Shown piece after piece: positions 53,641 through 61,843 of a DNA stretch of 64,000 nucleotides. The notes under the pieces were generated by a model. The model was given only the letters and a program-made list of their open reading frames with translations, searched no databases and was not told the DNA's origin. The position numbers were made by a program, and so were the translations under genes. Each line of letters opens with the position of its first letter. The first letter of the stretch is position 1. Origin of the DNA: Gulosibacter molinativorax (GTDB lineage Bacteria; Actinomycetota; Actinomycetes; Actinomycetales; Microbacteriaceae); contig NZ_CP028426.1 of NCBI RefSeq assembly GCF_003010915.2, positions 186,001-250,000 of the forward strand, read 5' to 3'.

Positions 53641-54438
53641 TTGAATACGACTGCCCCCGCACCCCACCGAAACTGGCTCGGCCTCATCATCACCGGCCTC
53701 GTGGTCGGCATCGCTTCGGGACTGTTCGGGGTCGGCGGCGGCATCCTCATCGTTCCGGTGCTCGTGTACCTGCTCCGTTACGACGCGAAGATCGCCTCCG
53801 GAACGTCACTGCTCGCGATCGTGCTTCCGTCAGTTGTGGGTGTGACTTCGTACGCGCTCCAGGGCAACGTGGATGTGCTTCTCGCGGCACTGCTCGCCGT
53901 CGGGTCGATCGTCGGGGCCCCGATCGGATCGTGGCTCTTGACGAAGGTGAACCGGCGCGTATTGCAGTGGATCTTCATCGGGTTCCTCATCATCGTGATC
54001 GTCTCGCTCTTCCTGGTGATTCCCTCGCGTGATGCCATCGTCCACATCAATGTGTGGACCGGAGTGCTGCTGGTGCTCGTCGGCCTCTTCACCGGCGTCG
54101 CCTCGGGGCTGCTCGGTATCGGCGGCGGAGTCATCGTCGTGCCGGTCTTGGTCTTGTTGTTCGGCGCGAGCGACCTCGTCGCGAAGGGGTCGTCGCTGCT
54201 GATGATCATCGCGACCGGCATCTCCGGCACTGTCGCAAACGTCCGCAACAAGAACGTCGACCTGCCCGGCGCGCTCGCGATTGGGCTCGGCGCCGCGGTC
54301 GTCACCCCGCTCGGGGTGTGGCTCGCCGGGGCACTGAGCCCCCAGGCCGCGAACATCACGTTCGCTTGCTTCCTCGTGCTCGTCATCGCTCGCATGGCGG
54401 TGGATGCGTGGCCACGCAAGAAGGGCCGCGGCGCGTAA
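53641..54438 (+). CDS. TauE/SafE family permease
   Basis: The 265-residue protein has eight to nine membrane helices and two copies of the family block ASGLFGVGGGILIVPVLVYLL (residues 21-41) and ASGLLGIGGGVIVVPVLVLLF (about 155), which identify TauE/SafE, anion or sulfonate/sulfite exporters. I use TTG at 53641 because GGAAGA precedes it and the first helix follows; the frame further upstream overlaps the divergent GlcD-type gene's start. 78 bp separate the two divergent genes. Confidence 0.88.
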   Translation: MNTTAPAPHRNWLGLIITGLVVGIASGLFGVGGGILIVPVLVYLLRYDAKIASGTSLLAIVLPSVVGVTSYALQGNVDVLLAALLAVGSIVGAPIGSWLLTKVNRRVLQWIFIGFLIIVIVSLFLVIPSRDAIVHINVWTGVLLVLVGLFTGVASGLLGIGGGVIVVPVLVLLFGASDLVAKGSSLLMIIATGISGTVANVRNKNVDLPGALAIGLGAAVVTPLGVWLAGALSPQAANITFACFLVLVIARMAVDAWPRKKGRGA

Positions 54439-54471
54439 TCGGGTTTGGCTGCGTCCGCGTGGCTGGATTTG

Positions 54472-55745
54472 CAGGGCTCTTTCAAAGTCCGGTGATGGTT
54501 CTGATCGTGTTCGGGCGTGTGCCAGCATGGCGCAGGGCCGCGGTGATGTTCGTCGCGCCAGCCAAACGGTGCACGGTGATCGCTAGGTTTCGGATCGTGG
54601 CCATCAAGTGCGCGGCGTTGCCGGTACGGACCTGGGAAGCATCTTCGCGGTAGGCGGTATCGCGGATCCAATGCAACCGGTTCTCGATACCCCAATGCCC
54701 GCGAATGTAGCTCGCTAGGGCGGCGGGGCTGGCCTGTTCGGGTGGCAGCGAGGTGATCACGAACACGTGCTCGCGCGTGGACTCGCGGGTGCGGGGGTTG
54801 GTGCGGTCGCGCGTCAATCGCATTGTTTGTGCCGCGTGCGGGAACCTGATTCGCGTCGGGGCGGGCAGGCAGGTCGCTTCCCAGCGAGTGATCCTGCCGT
54901 GTTTCTTCTCGGTGTCGAGAAAGCCGGGTTGGTGGTGGGCCCAGTTCTGCTGCATGATCCGATCGCGCAGTGCTCGCTGGTTCGATTTCACGGTGAAGAC
55001 ATAGTGTGCGCCGTGCTCGTGTAACCAGTGTGCGTGGGATGTTTGGGTGTGGAGCGCGTCCGCAGTGACGATCATCCCCTGCAGGTCACCGAGCCTGGCG
55101 AGCAGGATCGGGAAGTGCGGGATCTCGTTCGTTTTCTCCGGGATGGGTTCTTGCTCGATCACACAGCCGGTACCGTGATCGAACGCGGCCATCAGGAACA
55201 CGCGTTGCCCGTTGGCGTGTTTCGCGCCGCGGACTTCTTTGCCGTCGATGGCGACGACCTTGCTGGTGACGGAGTGCTGGTTGCGGGTCCACGCGCCTAA
55301 GTGTTCGTCGAGCCAGACCGGGTCGGCGCTGGTCGCGACGCGGTGCATCGTGGCGAGGGAGGGGGTTCGTCCTGATGGGAACGGCCGGGTTTGGGCTTGG
55401 TGGGCGGCCCATTCGGTGATCATGGTGAGGGATTTTGCGCCGCAGAGTACCGCGGCCACGAAGATGCTGAGGAGTTCCGCGAATTCGTACCGGCAGCCGC
55501 GTCGGGAGCGTGGGTCTGGGGTGGTCGCGAGGAGATTGCGGAGGGCCTCGAAATCGATTTCGGGGACAGCCTCGAAGTCGGTCGGAGCAGTGGTGGTGGC
55601 GCAAATCAGGTCGATCAACGATGATGACATGTGAGAACTCCTGTGTTCCAACGGTTGTGGTAACCACCGGATTAACAGGAGTTCTCATCGGTTAAAAGCG
55701 GCCACGCCGCGCGCACGCCTCATCCAGGACTTTGAAAGAGCCCTG
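54472..55745. mobile_element. complete ISAs1-family insertion sequence
   Basis: A 1274-bp element bounded by perfect 19-bp terminal inverted repeats, CAGGGCTCTTTCAAAGTCC at 54472-54490 and its complement at 55727-55745. It is flanked by an exact 9-bp target duplication CTGGATTTG (54463-54471 and 55746-55754). Size, ends, duplication length and the transposase agree with the ISAs1 family. Intact frame, identical ends and a preserved duplication point to recent insertion. Confidence 0.93.
54482..55630 (-). CDS. ISAs1-family transposase
   Basis: A 382-residue DDE transposase. Visible motifs are the N-terminal [29 protein letters not shown] helix-rich region, the first catalytic Asp in [12 protein letters not shown] near residue 135, the second in [11 protein letters not shown] near 193, and the catalytic Glu region [25 protein letters not shown] near 320. 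The frame overlaps the left terminal repeat by nine bases. I take ATG 55630, seven bases after GGAG; an ATG seven codons earlier is less well placed. There is no frameshift, so the element may be active. Confidence 0.92.
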   Translation of the reverse strand: MSSSLIDLICATTTAPTDFEAVPEIDFEALRNLLATTPDPRSRRGCRYEFAELLSIFVAAVLCGAKSLTMITEWAAHQAQTRPFPSGRTPSLATMHRVATSADPVWLDEHLGAWTRNQHSVTSKVVAIDGKEVRGAKHANGQRVFLMAAFDHGTGCVIEQEPIPEKTNEIPHFPILLARLGDLQGMIVTADALHTQTSHAHWLHEHGAHYVFTVKSNQRALRDRIMQQNWAHHQPGFLDTEKKHGRITRWEATCLPAPTRIRFPHAAQTMRLTRDRTNPRTRESTREHVFVITSLPPEQASPAALASYIRGHWGIENRLHWIRDTAYREDASQVRTGNAAHLMATIRNLAITVHRLAGATNITAALRHAGTRPNTIRTITGL

Positions 55746-55751
55746 CTGGAT

Positions 55752-55781
55752 TTGCGAGCTTTGCAGAAAGTGGGCTATAGT
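55752..55781 (+). promoter_or_regulatory. promoter of tRNA-Ala
   Basis: TTGCGA (55752-55757) and TATAGT (55776-55781) with an 18-bp spacer. Transcription would start about 55788, 27 nt before the tRNA. The first three bases of the -35 (TTG) are the end of the IS target duplication, so the promoter was restored when the insertion copied its target. Confidence 0.6.
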
Positions 55782-55814
55782 CGTTGAGTTGCTCGCCTCC
55801 GGGAGAGCGAAATT

Positions 55815-55887
55815 GGGGCTATGGCGCAGCTGGTAGCGCACCTGCATGGCATGCAGGGGGTCAGGGGTTCGAATCCCCTTAGCTCCA
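55815..55887 (+). tRNA. tRNA-Ala (anticodon GGC)
   Basis: The sequence folds as a cloverleaf: acceptor GGGGCTA/TAGCTCC with one G-U pair, D arm GCGC-AGCTGGTA-GCGC, anticodon stem CCTGC/GCAGG with loop ATGGCAT (anticodon GGC at 55848-55850), T arm AGGGG-TTCGAAT-CCCCT, discriminator A. The CCA end is not encoded. It reads GCC and GCU codons, a highly used set in this GC-rich genome. Confidence 0.97.
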
Positions 55888-55895
55888 CAGTGGAC

Positions 55896-55939
55896 AATGA
55901 CCCCGACTTCGGCACTACGGTGAGGAAGTCGGGGTCATT
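55896..55939 (+). terminator. tRNA-Ala terminator hairpin
   Basis: A perfect 15-bp stem AATGACCCCGACTTC (55896-55910) with its complement (55925-55939) and a 14-base loop follows the tRNA by eight bases; CGCCGTTTTC comes next. Confidence 0.8.
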
Positions 55940-56026
55940 CGCCGTTTTCAATATTTAGCTCCGCTCGCGGCCGCCCACGTTCTGCGTTCCACTCCCGTGA
56001 GCAGGCGGGGCGTTGGAACTGTCGCG

Positions 56027-56614
56027 TCAGCAGAGCGGTCCCGCGAGCGATTCGAGGTAGGTGTTTTTGAGCCCGCCACGAAAGAGCAAGACGATCGGGT
56101 AGGCGAGTGCCCAAATGCCCTTGCCCGGTCCGCTGTAGGTGCGGAGCAAGAAATGCACGGAATCGTCCGCCCTGTGTTCGACGATAAAGGCGACTTCGCC
56201 GCTCACAGGGTGCCCGCTCAGCGTCCCGAAGGCGAAACCCTTTCGATGCGGCTCATCGACAACGTAAACCACGCGAACTGGCATCGTCATGATGAGTGGG
56301 CCGAATCGACGTCGTAACCGGACGGTCATCCCTTGCTGCATTTGAGCGTAAGGCTCTTCAGCGTCACCAAGACTGACGTCGCCTCCTTCGGACGTATCCG
56401 GAACGGGAAGAATTGCGTATCCCGCGTGCCGCTGGATGCCCCAGGACAGCGTCTGCGTCCACGCATGTTTCCAGCGTGCCTCACCGCGGCCGATCTGCAC
56501 GACCTCGTCGGTGACTCGCCCACGACGACTCCGATCGGCCGTGGTGTCGCGACCTCCGGTGATGCCAACTTCAGCGTAATTAAAGCGCTTCTCGTGAATC
56601 CGTCGCTGTCGCAT
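56027..56614 (-). CDS. DUF1990 family protein
   Basis: The 195-residue product matches DUF1990: FNYAEVGITGG near the start, VQIGRGEARWKHA near residue 40, and the late block GFAFGTLSGHPVSGEVAFIVEH with a final FHLLRTYSGPGKG-like segment. The function of the family is unknown; some members in Gram-positives stand beside lipid or cell-wall genes. The C-terminal region has a hydrophobic helix (IWALAYPIVLLF). It is in the same direction as, and 23 bp downstream of, the SnoaL-like gene. Confidence 0.82.
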   Translation of the reverse strand: MRQRRIHEKRFNYAEVGITGGRDTTADRSRRGRVTDEVVQIGRGEARWKHAWTQTLSWGIQRHAGYAILPVPDTSEGGDVSLGDAEEPYAQMQQGMTVRLRRRFGPLIMTMPVRVVYVVDEPHRKGFAFGTLSGHPVSGEVAFIVEHRADDSVHFLLRTYSGPGKGIWALAYPIVLLFRGGLKNTYLESLAGPLC

Positions 56615-56637
56615 GATCGGCCTAGTTTTCTTGCGGG

Positions 56638-57015
56638 CTAGAACATGCCGTTGTCGTTGGCTGCTTCGGCCGGGACGTCCTGGATAACGTCCCAGTGCTC
56701 GACGACCTTGCCGTTTTCAAGGCGGAAGATGTCAGCGAGTGCGCGGCCTGGTTCGCCCGCGCGCAGCACGAGCTGGGAATGGGTGAAGACGAGGTCGCCC
56801 TCCGCCATGACGCGCTTGATGTTCAGCTGCAGCTCGGGGTTATCGCCACGGAGCCACTCGACAAAGCCGATGAATGCCTCAGGTCCATCCGGGGCCTGCG
56901 GGTTGTGCTGGATGTACCGGTCGCCAATGTGGTCGGCCACGGCCTTCGCGGGGTCACCGTCGAAGGCAGTCTGGTAGAAGTCGACGACAATCTGCTTGTT
57001 CTGTTCGAGATCCAT
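56638..57015 (-). CDS. SnoaL-like / NTF2-fold protein
   Basis: A 125-residue protein that matches the SnoaL-like polyketide cyclase group of the NTF2 superfamily: NKQIVVDFYQTAFDG at the start, ADHIGDRYIQHNPQAPDG near residue 30, and FRLENGKVVEHWDVIQDVP near the end. The conserved Asp and His residues of the pocket are present. Such proteins are often stand-alone with unknown physiological substrate. AGAGG precedes the ATG. It is divergent from the kinase gene at 57340. Confidence 0.87.
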   Translation of the reverse strand: MDLEQNKQIVVDFYQTAFDGDPAKAVADHIGDRYIQHNPQAPDGPEAFIGFVEWLRGDNPELQLNIKRVMAEGDLVFTHSQLVLRAGEPGRALADIFRLENGKVVEHWDVIQDVPAEAANDNGMF

Positions 57016-57339
57016 TTTCCTCTTCCATTCTCGTTGTGAAAGGGGCCTGTTAGCGATGTGGAATCACCATCTAGGGACATCCGAGGCCCGGTACTGCTGG
57101 AGTGCCACGTGCTTCGTGGCATGTGCAAAATTACGACCAGGGCAAATGCGTCAACAAGGTGCCAATGCGCCTTGGTACGGTGAAAAACGGACAACTTCAG
57201 ATTTCGTCGGTCTGGGTCCGTAATCCTCACAGCGCCGTCCTCCGTGTGGTGGAATGCATCCCAAGCACTGCGATCGCAGTACACGCCGATACTGCGACTG
57301 GAGGACACAGCTGGGAAGCAGCACTGCGACAATGGATGA
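57016..57339. other. divergent intergenic region with operator
   Basis: No gene is credible in this 324-bp stretch; an open frame in it continues far into the kinase gene in another register. It holds the upstream region of the SnoaL-like gene, a 7-bp hairpin TGCCACG/CGTGGCA (57103-57109, 57115-57121) that includes CACGTG-like sequence, and the palindromic operator at 57267-57303. Confidence 0.5.
57267..57303 (+). promoter_or_regulatory. palindromic operator of the two-component operon
   Basis: ACTGCGATCGCAGT at 57267-57280 is a perfect 14-bp palindrome. A degenerate copy CTGCGACTGGAG lies at 57292-57303, 24 bases further. The palindrome ends exactly 60 nt before the GTG start of the kinase. 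The same arrangement is found before the MFS gene at 59214. I infer that it is the target of the NarL-type regulator encoded at 58539. Confidence 0.7.
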
Positions 57340-58542
57340 GTGACCTCTCCCGCCAGCTCGACCGATATACCTTCGGATCCGCACGCTCGGATGCCCCGCT
57401 GGCTGCCGGATGCGTTGGTGACGCTACTGATCCTGGGCACCCCATTCGTCCAGGCACCGGTTCAAGAATTTACGCCCGCGAACCCAGCGGGTTGGGTGCT
57501 CTCCCTAATCCCCGCGGCGATCTTGCCGTTTCGAAGGAAGTGGCCGCACACTATCCTCGTGGTGCTGCTGGCAATCTTCGGTGCCGCGGCGGCGACGGGA
57601 ACGCTGTCGCCGGGTGCCGGCGTCGCCGTGGCCGTGGCGATGTACCACGTCGCAAGTCGCACCTCGCGGCGCCGGGGGTTCATTATTGTCGCGATGGTAG
57701 CGCCAGTCATTGTTTTGCTCGGTCTGCTCGCGACCAAGGGGAGCGTGTTTGACCCGAGGGTCCTCCAATTCGGCTTCATCGTGGCCTTCGGTGCCGCCGC
57801 CGGGGATGGGTCGCGGTCGCGCCGTGAGTACATCGCCGCGATCGTCGAGCGAGCGCAGCGTGCGGAAGAGACCCGCGATGCCGAAGCGAAGCGGCGAGTG
57901 AGCGAGGAACGATTGCGGATCGCCCGCGACCTCCACGACGCGGTCGCGCACCAGATAGCCGTGATCAACCTCAACGCGGGTGTCGCATCCTCGGCCATCG
58001 ATACCCGACCTGAGAAAGCCAAGCACGCCCTGGCCACGATCCGCACCGCGGGACGCGCCGTACTCGGCGAGATCGGTGATCTCCTCTCGATGCTGCGTTC
58101 GGCGGATGAGCCGCCCGCCATCGCGCCGCAGGCCAGCCTCGACCGGCTCGATGACCTCGTCACCCAGTTTCGTGCCGTCCGGATGGAGACCACCGTGCAC
58201 GTCGACGGCGACCTCGCCCGGGCCGGGGACGCAACGAGTCGGGTCGCGTATCGGGTGATCCAGGAGTCCCTGACCAACGCGCACAAGCACGGCACCGAAC
58301 ACCGCGCGCACGTGCTCGTCGAGGTGGGCGTTGACGTGCTCACCGTGGTGGTCACCAATCCCGTCGCGCCGGACGGCGTTGAACAAAAGGATCCGGAGTG
58401 CGCAGTTAACGGCTCGGGGTTTGGGCTTGCCGGACTGCGCGAGCGGGTTGCGAGCGTCCGCGGCAGTATTGAGGCGGGACCGGATGCCGAGGGCTGGAAG
58501 GTCACCGCCCGGCTCCCAGTGACGAAGGACACCACCGTATGA
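57340..58542 (+). CDS. sensor histidine kinase (NarL-type)
   Basis: The 400-residue kinase has five or six N-terminal membrane segments (about residues 22-140), an unusual absence of an extracytoplasmic domain, then HisKA_3 with the phospho-acceptor His in RLRIARDLHDAVAHQIAV near residue 200 and HATPase_c (N-box YRVIQESLTNAHKHG; G-box GSGFGLAGLRERV). Kinases of this build with only membrane-embedded sensing are typical of systems that respond to membrane-active drugs. GTG 57340 has no good Shine-Dalgarno (GACAAT six bases plus GGATGA before it). It overlaps the regulator gene by four bases. Confidence 0.88.
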   Translation: MTSPASSTDIPSDPHARMPRWLPDALVTLLILGTPFVQAPVQEFTPANPAGWVLSLIPAAILPFRRKWPHTILVVLLAIFGAAAATGTLSPGAGVAVAVAMYHVASRTSRRRGFIIVAMVAPVIVLLGLLATKGSVFDPRVLQFGFIVAFGAAAGDGSRSRREYIAAIVERAQRAEETRDAEAKRRVSEERLRIARDLHDAVAHQIAVINLNAGVASSAIDTRPEKAKHALATIRTAGRAVLGEIGDLLSMLRSADEPPAIAPQASLDRLDDLVTQFRAVRMETTVHVDGDLARAGDATSRVAYRVIQESLTNAHKHGTEHRAHVLVEVGVDVLTVVVTNPVAPDGVEQKDPECAVNGSGFGLAGLRERVASVRGSIEAGPDAEGWKVTARLPVTKDTTV

Positions 58543-59198
58543 TTACCGTTCTCGTGGTCGACGACCAAGTCTTGATCAGGCAGGCCGTCGTGGATCTCTT
58601 CGATGCCGTAGACGACATTACGGTCGTTGGTCAGGCCGAGAACGGCCGTGAAGCGGTCGAGCTCGCCCTGTCGCTGCGCCCCGACATCGTGCTCATGGAC
58701 ATCCGGATGCCTGAGCTCGACGGTATCTCGGCGACCGAGCAGATCTGCGCCGAACCCGCGGCAGGAAAAATCCGGGTGCTGATCCTGACCACATTCGAGG
58801 AGGATGAATACGTGGTCAGCGCGATGCGCGCCGGGGCCAGCGGCTTTATCGGCAAAGGTGCGGAGCCCGAGGATATCGTCCGGGCAGTCCAATCCATTCA
58901 CGCGGGCGACTCGCTGCTATCCGCAACCGCGACACGGGCGCTGATCGCTCGGCACGTGCCGCAATCGGTCGACCTCGACGCAAGCGAGCTCGCGAATCTT
59001 ACCGACCGCGAGCGGGAAGTGCTCCTGTTGGTCGCCCGGGGGAAGACCAATCAGGACATCGCCGAAGAACTGTTCATCTCTCCGTTGACGGCGAAGACCC
59101 ACGTGAACAGAATCATGGCAAAGCTCAACGCGCACGATCGGGCGCAGTTGGTGATCGTGGCCTACGAAACCGGCCTCATCTCGCCTGGTGTGCCGTAG
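58539..59198 (+). CDS. NarL/LuxR-family response regulator
   Basis: The 219-residue regulator has the acidic pocket VVDDQ, phospho-Asp in IVLMDIRMPELDG near residue 54, conserved Lys in FIGKGAEPEDIV, and a C-terminal LuxR HTH (LTDREREVLLLVARGKTNQDIAEELFISPLTAKTHVNRIM in order, about residues 150-195). Cognate to the overlapping kinase. The two identical palindromes upstream of this operon and of the next gene are the best candidate target sites. Confidence 0.92.
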   Translation: MITVLVVDDQVLIRQAVVDLFDAVDDITVVGQAENGREAVELALSLRPDIVLMDIRMPELDGISATEQICAEPAAGKIRVLILTTFEEDEYVVSAMRAGASGFIGKGAEPEDIVRAVQSIHAGDSLLSATATRALIARHVPQSVDLDASELANLTDREREVLLLVARGKTNQDIAEELFISPLTAKTHVNRIMAKLNAHDRAQLVIVAYETGLISPGVP

Positions 59199-59213
59199 GT
59201 TCGGGCCGCCGCT

Positions 59214-59250
59214 ACTGCGATCGCAGTACGCCAAAATGCTGTGGCTGCAG
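59214..59250 (+). promoter_or_regulatory. palindromic operator of the MFS exporter gene
   Basis: ACTGCGATCGCAGT at 59214-59227, identical to that at 57267, followed at the same offset by CTGTGGCTGCAG (59239-59250). Position to the GTG at 59287 is again 60 nt. Over the first 25 bases after the palindrome the two regions share about 18 identical bases. Confidence 0.7.
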
Positions 59251-59286
59251 GATGTGCCGGGCACCCCGGGCGGGAAATATAGGAAG

Positions 59287-60936
59287 GTGACTACTTCGAC
59301 TGCCTCCCCAACGAACCTGGATGTTGACAACGCATCCACGCCAACCGACAAGCGCCGCATCCTGCTCGTCTTTGCGGGCCTGCTGGTGGCGATGCTGCTC
59401 TCCTCGCTCGACCAGACGATCTTTTCCACGGCCCTGCCGACGATCGTCGGTGAGCTGAACGGTGTCAACCACATGCTGTGGGTGACCACGGCGTATCTGG
59501 TCGCGGCAACGATCATGATGCCGATCTACGGCAAACTGGGCGATCTGATCGGGCGCAAGGGACTCTTCATCGGGGCCCTCTCGGTCTTCCTCGTCGGCTC
59601 GGTGATCGGCGGGCTCTCGCAGGACATGACGTGGCTCATCATTGGTCGGGCAGTGCAGGGTATCGGTGGCGGCGGACTGATGATCCTGTCGCAGGCGATC
59701 ATCGCCGACGTCGTGCCCGTGCGGGAACGCTCGAAGTACATGGGCGTGATGGGTGCCGTCTTCGGTATCTCGGCAGTTGCTGGCCCGCTGCTCGGTGGCT
59801 GGTTCACCGAGAGCATCGGTTGGCGGTGGGCGTTCTGGATGAACATTCCCCTCGGCATCATCGCGATCATTCTCGCCGCGGTATTCCTGAAGCTCCCGAA
59901 GCACGACACCAAGGTGAAGTTCGATATCTGGGGAACCATCACGATGGCAATCGCCGTCACGGCCGTCATTCTCGTCGCATCCTGGGGCGGCACCGAGTAC
60001 GAGTGGAACTCGCCGACCATCATCTGGCTAAGCGTGATTGCGGTGATATTCAGCGCACTGTTCGTGTTCGCCGAGTCCAAGGCAGCCGAGCCGATCATCC
60101 CGCTGTCGCTTTTCCGCAGCCGTAACTTCGTGGCTGCTACCGCTGCCGGGCTGTTCATCAGCGTGGCCATGTTCGGCGCCGTCTCGTACCTGCCCACCTA
60201 CCTGCAGATCGTGGCTGGTGTCAATGCGACCATCTCCGGTTTCATGCTTCTTCCAATGATCCTTGGACTCACGCTGACTGCCATTGTCACCGGGTTCATC
60301 GCGTCAAAGACCGGCCGGTATAAGTGGATGCCGATCGCGAGCATGATTGTCCTTGGCATTGGGCTGTGGCTGCTGTCGACACTCACCGTGGAGACCCCGA
60401 CGTGGGTGCTTCTGAGCTACCTGTTCGTCCTTGGTGCGGGCGTTGGTCTGGGCATGCAGATCCTCGTGCTGGTCGTGCAGAACTCGTTCCCCGACAGCCA
60501 GGTTGGCACGGCGACCGCAGCCAACAACTTCTTCCGCGAGATCGGCGCATCCCTGGGTGGTGCGGTCGTCGGCGCGCTGTTCACTTCTCGACTTACCGAC
60601 TTGTTTGCGGAACGGATGCCCGCCACGGGTCAGGTCGGCGACGTGAATTCGTTCACCCCCGAGAGCGTTAGCGACCTGCCGACCGCGCTCTACGACATCG
60701 TCGTCGGCGCGTACAACGACGCGCTCACCCCGGTGTTCGCGATGCTCATCCCGATGGTGGTGCTCGGCCTCGTGATCGTGCTGTTCATCAAGGAAGTACC
60801 GCTGCGCGCTGCGCTTGAGCCTGGTGAGGTAACGGCCGACGGCGAGGAGGCGTACGCCGAGGGGTCTGCCTTGGGTGCCGCTGACGCCGTCGCACCGGCT
60901 GACGCAACCGTGAATAAGGGCGCTGCCCAGTCCTAG
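59287..60936 (+). CDS. DHA2-type MFS drug exporter (EmrB/QacA family)
   Basis: A 549-residue protein with 14 predicted membrane helices. Family motifs are the first-helix block SSLDQTIFSTALPTIVGEL, motif A GKLGDLIGRKGLF near residue 78, and motif C GIGGGGLMILSQAII near residue 125 and GPLLGGWFTE near 165. Such proteins export hydrophobic drugs, dyes or membrane-active compounds by proton antiport. I choose GTG 59287, where the protein begins with a soluble 15-residue lead; an upstream in-frame TTG/ATG would put coding sequence over the operator. The palindrome upstream links it to the two-component system next door. Confidence 0.92.
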   Translation: MTTSTASPTNLDVDNASTPTDKRRILLVFAGLLVAMLLSSLDQTIFSTALPTIVGELNGVNHMLWVTTAYLVAATIMMPIYGKLGDLIGRKGLFIGALSVFLVGSVIGGLSQDMTWLIIGRAVQGIGGGGLMILSQAIIADVVPVRERSKYMGVMGAVFGISAVAGPLLGGWFTESIGWRWAFWMNIPLGIIAIILAAVFLKLPKHDTKVKFDIWGTITMAIAVTAVILVASWGGTEYEWNSPTIIWLSVIAVIFSALFVFAESKAAEPIIPLSLFRSRNFVAATAAGLFISVAMFGAVSYLPTYLQIVAGVNATISGFMLLPMILGLTLTAIVTGFIASKTGRYKWMPIASMIVLGIGLWLLSTLTVETPTWVLLSYLFVLGAGVGLGMQILVLVVQNSFPDSQVGTATAANNFFREIGASLGGAVVGALFTSRLTDLFAERMPATGQVGDVNSFTPESVSDLPTALYDIVVGAYNDALTPVFAMLIPMVVLGLVIVLFIKEVPLRAALEPGEVTADGEEAYAEGSALGAADAVAPADATVNKGAAQS

Positions 60937-60939
60937 CAA

Positions 60940-60977
60940 ATCCCCGGCTTCGGCACTCCGGTGCCGGAGTCGGGGAT
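60940..60977 (+). terminator. MFS gene terminator
   Basis: ATCCCCGgCTtCGGCAC and its complement (60940-60956 with 60961-60977, loop TCCG) form a 17-bp stem with two G-U pairs, followed by CTTTGTT. A good intrinsic terminator just after the exporter stop. Confidence 0.85.
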
Positions 60978-61043
60978 CTTTGTTCTGCGCTACATTTGGT
61001 GACGCGCGCGGAGAATTCCTGGTTTCATCATCACTACGAATGG

Positions 61044-61071
61044 GTGACACAAGGCCAAGACTCCATAGGGT
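61044..61071 (+). promoter_or_regulatory. promoter of the LppP/LprE lipoprotein gene (leaderless)
   Basis: GTGACA (61044-61049) and TAGGGT (61066-61071) with a 16-bp spacer. The -10 lies six bases before the ATG at 61078, so the transcript should start on the start codon. Confidence 0.55.
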
Positions 61072-61077
61072 GAAATC

Positions 61078-61758
61078 ATGCGAAACACGAGCGGTAGAAA
61101 TCTCTTGTTACTCCCCGCCATCGTTCTGGCAGGCACGTTGCTTCTAGCAGGGTGCACCGGCTCGAGCAGTGGAGCAGGGCCGACGAATTTCGCCAGTCAG
61201 TCAGCTCAATCGACGGGGTCCGACGAGAACCGATCTGGTACGGGCTCCACCTCGGAACCGGAGCCGGACGTCGCCCCAGCGCCTGAGCAGGAATCAGCGA
61301 CTGCCGCACCTTCAACGCCAGTCGCTGAAGAAACGTCGAGCGATGCCTGTGCGGATTCGAGTCCCGAGGTCGCCCTCGACTCGGCGATGCCCTACCTGCC
61401 TCCCGTGGTTGAAGGGATGGATTTCGAGTGGGCGCCCGAGCAGGCCGAACTCGAGAATTACGACAACTGTGCGGCGCTTTCCTGGATTCTGATTACCGCC
61501 CGAGGCGGCACGGTTTCGACGCCGTGGCAGATCATCCTGTTTCACCAAGGCGAGTTCATCGGGACTGCGACCTATACCTCGTTCGGGTTCTACCCGAACG
61601 TCTCGCGAATCGACGACGCGTCGATCGAGGTCGACTACCGGTATCCGCTCGAGGGCGAAGGCAATGCCGGTGCGTCAGGAAGCGCAATCTCGACGTTCAC
61701 ATACGACGAAGCCACCGGTGAGGTCATTCACGCGGGGGAGTTCCCGCCGACTCAGTAG
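61078..61758 (+). CDS. LppP/LprE family lipoprotein
   Basis: The 226-residue product has a type II signal peptide (lipobox LLLAGC near residue 26), then about 65 residues of Ser/Glu/Pro-rich linker. The mature domain opens with ACADSSPEVALDSAMPYLPPV and contains NYDNCAALSWILITARGG and WQIILFHQGEFIGTATYTSFGFYPNV, the recognisable pattern of the actinobacterial LppP/LprE family, with its Cys pair intact. Function of the family is unknown; it is anchored on the outer face of the membrane. It follows a strong terminator, so it is expressed independently. Confidence 0.85.
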   Translation: MRNTSGRNLLLLPAIVLAGTLLLAGCTGSSSGAGPTNFASQSAQSTGSDENRSGTGSTSEPEPDVAPAPEQESATAAPSTPVAEETSSDACADSSPEVALDSAMPYLPPVVEGMDFEWAPEQAELENYDNCAALSWILITARGGTVSTPWQIILFHQGEFIGTATYTSFGFYPNVSRIDDASIEVDYRYPLEGEGNAGASGSAISTFTYDEATGEVIHAGEFPPTQ

Positions 61759-61843
61759 CGAAACGGTCTTATGAAGCGCCGCTTGCTCATAGAATTGTGA
61801 CTTTGCATGATTTTGTACGGCAGCCACTCGGGGATAGGACCAC

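Noticed and set aside
57102..57752. Open frame crossing the operator region and entering the kinase gene in another register
   Set aside because: Product has no family resemblance and overlaps the transmembrane part of a well-supported kinase; the intergenic operator pattern is a better explanation.
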